Source of the DNA: Deltaproteobacteria bacterium
GTDB taxonomy: Bacteria > Desulfobacterota > Desulfuromonadia > Geobacterales > Pseudopelobacteraceae
DNA: 36,003 bases
NCBI GenBank assembly: GCA_014380135.1
Contig: JACMKN010000071.1
Location: 1-36,003, forward strand
Direction: 5' to 3'
The translations under genes and the position numbers were made by a program. Shown here piece after piece: positions 7,498 through 13,089 of the stretch; position 1 is the first letter of the stretch; each line of letters starts with the position of its first letter. Below the pieces are notes generated by a model. That model ran no database searches. It was not told the origin of the DNA and worked only from the letters and a program-made list of their open reading frames with translations.

Positions 7498-7964
7498 CGG
7501 CTATTTATCGGATCCGCCCCCCCCTGCACCTGTACCCCCATTTCGATCCATCGCTACCGTTCCCGCATCTCCGGGCCACTCTTGGACCGCATCGACATCC
7601 ACATCGAAGTCCCGGCCGTCAAATACCGCGACCTGGCCGACCGTGGCGAGGCCGAGAGTTCCGCCGCAATTGCCAGGCGGATGGAGCAATCCCGCGAGCT
7701 GCAGCTGGAGCGCTACAAGGGCACCAAAATCCACTGCAACGCCCAGATGACGCCCCGCTTCATCAAGAAATACTGTGAACTGGATGTCAGCGGCAACCGC
7801 ATGCTGGAACTGGTCACTGATCGTTTGGGTTTCTCACCCGTACCTACACTCGCATTCTCAAGGTAGCCCGCACTATCGCTGATCTTGACGACAGCGTTAC
7901 CATCAATGAACAACATATCGCCGAGGCAATTCAGTATCGGAGTCTGGATAGGAAAACAAATTGA
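7498..7964 (+). pseudogene. comM: 3' part of ComM/YifB Mg-chelatase-like ATPase, frameshifted
   Basis: ComM is an AAA+ helicase-like protein that aids branch migration in natural transformation. The fragment begins right at the junction with GYLSDP (from the CPCGY-DP motif), then CTCTP and HRYRSRISGPLLDRIDIH, and continues through IHCNAQMTPRFIKKYC to the C-terminus ending [14 protein letters not shown]. The ATPase N-terminal two thirds are absent. Two frame breaks are visible: in a run of eight C at 7517-7524, and a one-base loss near 7836, where TCACCCGTACC should encode S-A-R-T; reading the next frame restores [17 protein letters not shown]. It is convergent with the cystatin-like fragment. 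Clearly non-functional. Confidence 0.85.
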
Positions 7965-7994
7965 ATATAATTGGGGGGATGTCCCTAATTTCCC
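7965..7994. other. short motif resembling sequences near REP-type transposases
   Basis: ATTGGGGGGATGTCCCTAAT lies between the comM and cystatin-like remnants. Comparable G-run plus GTCCCTAAT strings are, from memory, common beside Y1 (REP-associated) transposase genes. No transposase is present here and there is only this one copy in the window, so this is a weak hint of a past small mobile element. Confidence 0.2.
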
Positions 7995-8162
7995 TTAATT
8001 CCATGAAGTCAACTGATAGGGCTCGGGCTTTCTCCATGGCTGCCACCAAACGACTGCTTCCGCGTTTTTCTCGACGCCCTCGCCTTTCACCTTGAGCCTG
8101 AGCCGGTAATTCATCCCTGCAACGACCTGTTGTTCTGCCCCTTCGTCGGATGTATTCCCGAA
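7995..8162 (-). pseudogene. 3' remnant of a cystatin-like protein gene
   Basis: The frame ending at TAA 7997-7995 contains EQQVVAGMNYRLRLKVKG followed by AEAVVWWQPWRKPEPYQL. QVVAG followed by Y-x-L-x-L-x-V is the signature loop of cystatin domains, and the later VVWWQPW matches the second hairpin. The frame is closed upstream by TGA (8163-8165), and the N-terminal half of the domain and any signal peptide are missing. About 55 codons remain. Bacterial cystatins are usually secreted cysteine-protease inhibitors; this one cannot be complete. It sits 3' of the mscS gene on the same strand. Confidence 0.6.
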
Positions 8163-8206
8163 TCACCTGCTCGTCTCATCCTACTGTCATTCGATTTCTT
8201 CATTGT

Positions 8207-9193
8207 TCAAACATTTGTACGCTCAGTTTTCGGGTCATGTGCATACGTCGGCAGCTTTGCTACGGTTCCACGCTTACCCTCTGTGACATTGTTGTAAGAC
8301 CGTGTCGTCCGATAGGCGAAATCTATATCATCACATTCGGCAAATCTGTTCAGCACGTCCTCCCATATCTCCTGAGTGCTCTCGCGCCTGTGGCGGGATG
8401 GACAGAGATGACGCACAGTCAGGAGTATCCCGTTTTCCTCGACGGTGGTGAAGACCTTCGGAGTCAGGTCGATCGGGACTATCAGAAAATCCCTTGCATA
8501 TTCCTTCAGTTTTCTCTCCGCGGGCTCGGCCAGATGCCCGGCATGTTTGACTGCTATCTCATTCAGGATATCCTTGGCTCTCTTCCAGTTGCTTTCGAAG
8601 GTAACGAGGACGGCAACCTCGTTCCAGATGAAGTCGTGCATCCCCCTGCTGTAGATTGCCAGGGGTTCGACGAACACTTTGCCGTTGGGGATATGCACGA
8701 TTCGCCCGGTGATCTGGTCCGCATGGACCCAGTTGCCGATCTCTGCGAGGGTAAACCGGAAAAGCGTCAGGTCCATAACATCCCCCGAGTGAATGCCGAT
8801 CTGGATGCGGTCCCCCACGGCGAAGGGCCTCCGCCAGAAAATCAACATCCATCCCACCAGGTTCACCAGCGGATCTTTCAAGGAAATAGCAAGACCCGCC
8901 GTCAAAAGCCCGAGAAAAGTGGCCACGCCGTGAAATCCCTCGAACAATCCCCGGCCCACCAGCAATGCGGTTAGCACGAATGCAGCATAACCGGAGATTT
9001 TCTGCCACTGGTAACGAACCTTCAAATTCTCCGTTTGCCGCCATACCAGCTTCAAAATCAGCCATCGCAAAGACCAGAGAAATGTAATGCCTGTCACATA
9101 GGTGAGCAACAGGCTGTAAAGTCCTACAGAAATACCGGTAGCTTTGCTAAGCCATACAACGAGATTTTGCAAATTTTCCTCAAAATTTTCCAT
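8207..9193 (-). CDS. small-conductance mechanosensitive channel, MscS family
   Basis: A 328-residue MscS-type protein. Hydrophobic segments at about residues 21-50 and 66-84 are followed by the pore-lining helix (about 88-120, GVATFLGLLTAGLAISLKDP with Gly/Ala-rich packing). The beta domain follows: RRPFAVGDRI, then GDVMDLTLFRFTLAE and HIPNGKVF, all diagnostic. The C-terminal alpha/beta domain is complete, with a basic tail of about 30 residues. GAGGAAG stands 8-10 bases before ATG. MscS channels open under membrane tension and release solutes on osmotic down-shock. It follows pqiC by about 150 bp, with a ppk2 remnant between, so it is plausibly the last gene of the pqi operon and under the same sigma-54 promoter. 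Confidence 0.92.
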   Translation of the reverse strand: MENFEENLQNLVVWLSKATGISVGLYSLLLTYVTGITFLWSLRWLILKLVWRQTENLKVRYQWQKISGYAAFVLTALLVGRGLFEGFHGVATFLGLLTAGLAISLKDPLVNLVGWMLIFWRRPFAVGDRIQIGIHSGDVMDLTLFRFTLAEIGNWVHADQITGRIVHIPNGKVFVEPLAIYSRGMHDFIWNEVAVLVTFESNWKRAKDILNEIAVKHAGHLAEPAERKLKEYARDFLIVPIDLTPKVFTTVEENGILLTVRHLCPSRHRRESTQEIWEDVLNRFAECDDIDFAYRTTRSYNNVTEGKRGTVAKLPTYAHDPKTERTNV

Positions 9194-9206
9194 GGTTCAT
9201 TCTTCC

Positions 9207-9329
9207 TCAACTGTCAAACATGATGAAGCCGCAACGAAATTCAACCTGTTTTGGCAGTTCTACCTTTACGCGAGGCGCCTCTTTATAGGGAATCCTGCTG
9301 AGAAGGTGAGTGTCCGACCGTTTCTTCAT
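9207..9329 (-). pseudogene. 3' remnant of a PPK2-type polyphosphate kinase gene
   Basis: A 40-codon frame contains THLLSRIPYKEAPRVKVELP, which aligns with THLLGRIPYKEAPRKKVKLP of the intact PPK2 encoded at 20329-21282. Upstream only a short KK-R stretch fits, with residues missing, and then the similarity ends 20 bases before pqiC. Downstream the frame drifts and stops at 9207, within the leader of mscS. An ATG at 9329 opens the frame, but about 270 residues of kinase are absent. The remnant differs from the intact copy at many bases, so it comes from a diverged paralogue, not from a recent copy. Confidence 0.7.
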
Positions 9330-9350
9330 GGCCGAACCTGACACTCCGAC

Positions 9351-9959
9351 TCATTGCGACTGGGCGGCCGGCGCCACTTCGCGCAGCGCTTGGGCCAGAT
9401 CGCGGCTGACGGCGGCCAGCGCCCGGCTCTGGGCCGCCACCAGTGCGTCATAACCAGCAGCGCCGGCAGGTTCGCTGACCACGGTGCGGCCGGTCTTCGG
9501 AACACCGCCATCGCTTCTGCGGACCGACCAGATGGCCTCCAGGCCGACCCCTTCCCCGGCGGTCATCTCGAAGCGCTGGATATCGAGCAGTAGCCGGTAG
9601 TCAGCCTCCAGGCCAGCGTTCTGCGGATAGGCCGACACACGTGCCGGTTTGAGCAGAATACCCAGGTCGGCCGCTATGATGCGCGGTATCCCGCTCTTCA
9701 GAGACTCGGCCCAGCGGTGGCTCTCCAGGATGTCCACCCGGTTGGCGGTGGTCCGCACAACGAGCTGCGGCCGGTCCAGCAGGTCGGGAAGGGTGATGGG
9801 ACCGATGGCCACCGAGTTAAGGGGTGGGGCTTGCGCCTCGTTTGTCGCGGCGATGTTCAGTGTGTAATACGTAACCTTCGGCGAGTTGCTGCAGCCGGCC
9901 AGCAGGGCAACTGCCAGGCAGAGGGTCGTCATGCCGGTTATGGGGCGCTGCATCTTCAT
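9351..9959 (-). CDS. pqiC: PqiC-type outer-membrane lipoprotein
   Basis: A lipoprotein of 202 residues with signal sequence and lipobox LLAGC (Cys near residue 22), belonging to the ABC-type transport auxiliary lipoprotein family (PqiC/YmbA). Typical features are VTYYTLN after the lipobox, SVAIGPITLPDLLDRPQLVV, and the final helix with YDALVAAQSRALAAVSRDLA. In E. coli, PqiC forms an outer-membrane ring that meets the PqiB needle. Its start codon overlaps the end of pqiB by 4 bp (ATGA), indicating translational coupling. It is the last of four pqi genes. Confidence 0.9.
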   Translation of the reverse strand: MKMQRPITGMTTLCLAVALLAGCSNSPKVTYYTLNIAATNEAQAPPLNSVAIGPITLPDLLDRPQLVVRTTANRVDILESHRWAESLKSGIPRIIAADLGILLKPARVSAYPQNAGLEADYRLLLDIQRFEMTAGEGVGLEAIWSVRRSDGGVPKTGRTVVSEPAGAAGYDALVAAQSRALAAVSRDLAQALREVAPAAQSQ

Positions 9960-11608
9960 GGTGTATCCTCCTGTTTGCCGCGTATCAGTGATTCGGGGTG
10001 ACGCTCAAGATAATCGGTCAGGACCCGCAACGACTGGGCGGTACGGGCCAGTTCCCGGAGTGTCTCCCGCAGGTCCTGCTGAAGCGGCGCATCGGCCGAC
10101 AGGGTCTGTTTCGCGGCGCTCAGCGTCTTGCGTCCCTCATCCAGGGTCTTGCGCGCCTCCTCCAGTGTCATCCCTATCTCGGGCAGTATATCCTTATCCA
10201 CCCTCCGGACCAACTTGGCAGCATCCTTGAGGGTGGCATCCAGGGTCTGCACCGTCTGGCGCACGTCGCCGGCAACCTCGTCCAGCGGCAGTTTCTCAAG
10301 TTTTTTGACGATCCGCATAAGTGTTTCCTGTAGTTCCACCAGGCTGCCGGGCGTAGTGGGGAACCGGGGTGGGCTCAAAGCCCAGTTTACATTCGCCTTC
10401 GGAGCATTGGGGAAGAAGTCGAGGGCGACGATAAGTTGTCCGGTCAGCAAATTGCCGCTCATGAGCTGCGCTCTCAGGCCGTGTGCAACCATCTCGTTGA
10501 GGATCGCACCATATTCATTAGGGTCCGGCACCGATCCAACAACTCGTGAACGGAGGCGTTCCGGGTAGATGCGCATTTCGACCAGCATGTTGACTTCCTT
10601 GCTGCGGGCGTCGTGTGCCACATGGATGCCGGAGACCTCGCCGACGGTCACCCCCCGGAAGTCAACGGTCGCGCCTGGCGACAAACCCCGCACCGATTCC
10701 TTGAAGATCATGGCAAAACCCTGGCTGATCGTGTCGCGATTTTTCATCGCCTCATCGCGGGTGGCGAACAGGGTAAAGGCTGTGTTGGCACTGATCGGCG
10801 GCGCCTCGCCGCTTTCGTCCAGGGTCTGGAAAGCTATTCCGCCGATGAGGATCGACATCAGCGACTGCGTGTCAAGCTTCAGGCCGCTGGCGTCCATGGT
10901 AAGGTCAACCCCGCTGGCGTTCCAGAAGCGTGTGTTCGCCCTGACATACTTGTCATACGGTGCGGCGACGAAGACCTTGAAGGTTACCCCCTTGCCGTCC
11001 TTGTCGAGTTCATAGGAGACCACCTGTCCCACCTGGATACGCCGGAAGTAGACCGGCGAACCGATATCCAGCGAACCGATATCCGCGCTGTGCAGCTGGA
11101 AGCGGCTCCCCGGCGCATCCATGGCGACGGCCGGCGCCACTTCCAGGCCGGTGAACTCCTGTTGCTGCTGCTTGGATGTCCCGACGTCGACCCCAATGTA
11201 GGAGCCGCCCATCAGCGTCCCGAGACCGGTTATACCACCCCCGGATATCCGGGGCCGTACCACCCAGAATTTGGTGTCCTCTACCAGGTAGGGCGTAACC
11301 TCCTTCTTAAGTTCAACGGTCGCAATTACGTGCGTGATGTCCCTGGCGATGGTGACTTCTTTGACCAGGCCGACCTCCACATCCTTGTACTTGACCTTGG
11401 TCTTTCCAGCCTCCAGCCCGTCGCCGGTCTTGAAGGTGATCGTGATGGTCGGCCCTTTTTGCAGATAGGTCCTGACCACCAGGATGCCACCGATGATGGC
11501 GGCCACGATCGGTATCAGCCAGACCAGCTGCAGGGAGAATCGCTTCCTGGGCTCCGGCACTGCCTCGGGGATGTCGTCCAGCCCGGGTTCTTGCTGCATT
11601 TCACTCAT
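9956..11608 (-). CDS. pqiB: PqiB-type MCE protein, periplasm-spanning lipid conduit
   Basis: A 550-residue protein with one N-terminal membrane anchor (about residues 27-46, LQLVWLIPIVAAIIGGILVV) and repeated MCE (MlaD) domains. The repeats begin near TITITFKTGDGLEAGKTKVKYK, SRFQLHSADIGSLDIGSPVYFRR and ESVRGLSPGATVDFRG, three as in E. coli PqiB. A long helical C-terminus follows with repeated TLDEGRKTLSAAKQTL-type heptads, expected to assemble as a hexameric coiled-coil tube. Such needles carry phospholipid between the two membranes. The gene lies 13 bp after pqiA2 and overlaps pqiC by 4 bp. Length is normal and nothing is damaged. Confidence 0.95.
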   Translation of the reverse strand: MSEMQQEPGLDDIPEAVPEPRKRFSLQLVWLIPIVAAIIGGILVVRTYLQKGPTITITFKTGDGLEAGKTKVKYKDVEVGLVKEVTIARDITHVIATVELKKEVTPYLVEDTKFWVVRPRISGGGITGLGTLMGGSYIGVDVGTSKQQQQEFTGLEVAPAVAMDAPGSRFQLHSADIGSLDIGSPVYFRRIQVGQVVSYELDKDGKGVTFKVFVAAPYDKYVRANTRFWNASGVDLTMDASGLKLDTQSLMSILIGGIAFQTLDESGEAPPISANTAFTLFATRDEAMKNRDTISQGFAMIFKESVRGLSPGATVDFRGVTVGEVSGIHVAHDARSKEVNMLVEMRIYPERLRSRVVGSVPDPNEYGAILNEMVAHGLRAQLMSGNLLTGQLIVALDFFPNAPKANVNWALSPPRFPTTPGSLVELQETLMRIVKKLEKLPLDEVAGDVRQTVQTLDATLKDAAKLVRRVDKDILPEIGMTLEEARKTLDEGRKTLSAAKQTLSADAPLQQDLRETLRELARTAQSLRVLTDYLERHPESLIRGKQEDTP

Positions 11609-11621
11609 GATAGTATCTCTC

Positions 11622-12242
11622 TTACTGTAGGGGGTCCCAAATCAGGCGAGGATCGAACTCCATGGCGGAGAACATGGTCAGCACCACTACTGCACCGAAG
11701 GCCAGCGCCCCGGGTCCGGCATTGATGGTCGCCAGGGCTCCGATCTGCACCAGTGCAGCCAGAATGGCAACCACGTAGATATCCAGCATCGACCAGCGGC
11801 CCACCAGTTCGACGACCCGGTAGAGCTTGGCCCTCTGCAGCGGTTGCCAGGTGGAACGGCGCTGGACGGAGAACAACAGCAGGGTCAGGGCGATCAGCTT
11901 GAGCAGCGGCACCATGATGCTGGCGATAAACACCACCAAGGCCAGGTCCCACGATCCTGAATGCCACAGGTACAGAATCCCGCTCATGATGGTGTCCGCC
12001 TGGGCGCCGAACAGGGAGCTGGTCTCCATGATCGGCAAGACATTGGCGGGGATATACAGGATGTAGGCGGCGATCAGGAAAGCCCAGGAACGTGCCACGC
12101 TGTCCGGCTTGCGAACATGAAGCGGCGTTGAGCAGCGTGGGCAGTGGAGAGTTTGGCCGCCATGACCTCCCCGGGAGAGCAGGCCGCAGACATGGCAGGA
12201 GAGCAGACCACGGGCGGCAGCGGTTACCAGCGTATCACTCAT
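11622..12242 (-). CDS. pqiA: PqiA-type inner-membrane protein, second half
   Basis: A 206-residue protein with an N-terminal zinc ribbon (CHVC near residue 16, CPRC near residue 34) and four transmembrane helices, including YILYIPANVLPIMET, the conserved helix of the PqiA family, and DIYVVAILAALVQIGAL. In E. coli both PqiA modules are joined in one protein of about 417 residues; here each module is its own gene. This is the second; its ATG overlaps the stop of the first by 4 bp. PqiA proteins are the inner-membrane partners that load PqiB. The leader has no separate promoter that I can see. Confidence 0.9.
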   Translation of the reverse strand: MSDTLVTAAARGLLSCHVCGLLSRGGHGGQTLHCPRCSTPLHVRKPDSVARSWAFLIAAYILYIPANVLPIMETSSLFGAQADTIMSGILYLWHSGSWDLALVVFIASIMVPLLKLIALTLLLFSVQRRSTWQPLQRAKLYRVVELVGRWSMLDIYVVAILAALVQIGALATINAGPGALAFGAVVVLTMFSAMEFDPRLIWDPLQ

Positions 12243-12868
12243 TGGGTGCCTCCCCGTCGGGGCGCAGAGTGCACCCGGTTCCAGATGTCATGGACATTGA
12301 ATAATGACGCCGTTGCAGTCATCAGCAGGGTGAGAGCACCCAGTGACCAGAGGGCGATGCCGGGGATCAGGGTCCCGTAGTGGGTGAGCTTTACCAGCGC
12401 CACGATCACTCCGATGATGAACACTTCCACCATCCCCCAGGGGTTGCAGATCCGCAGCAGACGCATGAAATGGGTAAAGCCGGCGGGAATGCGTCCGCGC
12501 TTCAGCGCCAGGAGGATATGGATCATAATCGCGAGAACCGCGGCAGGAACCAGAAACGTCGTGAAGAACACGAGTCCGGCAACCGGCCACATGCCCTGAT
12601 TCCACAGGGTATGAACAGCGCTGACGAGCGAGGTGTCGTTGCGCGTCGCCTGGATCTGGAGGCCGATGATGGGAAACATATTGGCGAGGATGAACACTAC
12701 TGCGGCTGCCAGTGTCAGGGCCAGCGTATGGTCGATGCTCCTGCTTTCGACGCGGTACAGCTTCGCACCGCACCGGACACAGCGGGCCACCCCGCCGGGC
12801 GGGAGCGGGATCTCACGCTGGAGCAGGTCACACTCGTGACAGGCTATGATGGACATCGGACTGTTCAT
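12239..12868 (-). CDS. pqiA: PqiA-type inner-membrane protein, first half
   Basis: A 209-residue protein with zinc ribbon CHEC / CVRC (near residues 10 and 31) and four transmembrane helices: ALTLAAAVVFILANMFPI, GLVFFTTFLVPAAVLAIMIH, MVEVFIIGVIVALVKL and IALWSLGALTLLMTATA. It is the N-terminal module of a split PqiA. Two starts are possible: ATG 12868, with AGGTGA 5-6 bases upstream, or ATG 12856 (MSIIACHEC), which is the start used by the diverged stub at 13157. The sigma-54 promoter 21 bp upstream predicts a transcript start near 12878, so the leader is only about 10 bases with start 12868. Confidence 0.9.
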   Translation of the reverse strand: MNSPMSIIACHECDLLQREIPLPPGGVARCVRCGAKLYRVESRSIDHTLALTLAAAVVFILANMFPIIGLQIQATRNDTSLVSAVHTLWNQGMWPVAGLVFFTTFLVPAAVLAIMIHILLALKRGRIPAGFTHFMRLLRICNPWGMVEVFIIGVIVALVKLTHYGTLIPGIALWSLGALTLLMTATASLFNVHDIWNRVHSAPRRGGTQ

Positions 12869-12888
12869 GAATTCACCTACAGTACCTT

Positions 12889-12904
12889 AGCGATAAGCAT
12901 GCCA
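12889..12904 (-). promoter_or_regulatory. sigma-54 promoter of the pqi operon
   Basis: On the minus strand TGGCATGCTTATCGCT matches the -24/-12 consensus TGGCACG-N4-TTGCW, with GG and GC exactly 10 bp apart. Twelve of sixteen bases are identical to, or allowed by, the consensus outside the free positions. It differs at one base from the site at 31034-31049. Transcription would start near 12878, 10 bases before pqiA1. Sigma-54 promoters need an AAA+ activator bound upstream; candidate sites are at 12959-13027. Confidence 0.75.
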
Positions 12905-12958
12905 ACCAGTTGAAACGTATTATTTAAGGTAGTTACACAGCAAGCGCTTACAGGTCTG

Positions 12959-13027
12959 TGATATTTCATTATTATGCACTGCTAAATATCAAGGAACGTT
13001 GGTATTATGCGAAATATCGTGAATAAT
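12959..13027. promoter_or_regulatory. candidate activator sites of the pqi promoter (three)
   Basis: Three AT-rich elements lie at about -84, -110 and -142 from the predicted start: TGATATTT (12959-12966), AAATATCA (12984-12991, an exact inverse of the first) and AATATCGTGAATAAT (13013-13027). The last is a degenerate form of the perfect dyad at 31157-31171. The three positions match those upstream of the oxidoreductase promoter, so the same activator could serve both. Confidence 0.5.
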
Positions 13028-13047
13028 GACGGGAGGTCTAAAAACAA

Positions 13048-13089
13048 ATGGGGACAAAAACGGCAGGCAGAATGATTTCAGAAGCGTAG
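13048..13089 (+). pseudogene. 13-codon stub of a second sigma-54 activator gene
   Basis: GACGGGAGGTCTAAAAACA, then ATGGGGACAAAAACGG, parallels the ribosome-binding site and first codons of the intact activator at 31192 (GACGGGAGGTATAAAAACA, then ATGGGGATTAAAATGG). The frame stops at TAG 13087 after 13 codons, and no GAF, AAA+ or HTH coding follows. It marks where the regulator gene ended when the promoter block was duplicated. Confidence 0.6.

Noticed and set aside
7903-8166. 87-codon minus-strand ORF over the cystatin-like remnant
   Set aside because: Arg-rich and without family features; a neighbouring frame carries the QVVAG cystatin motif.
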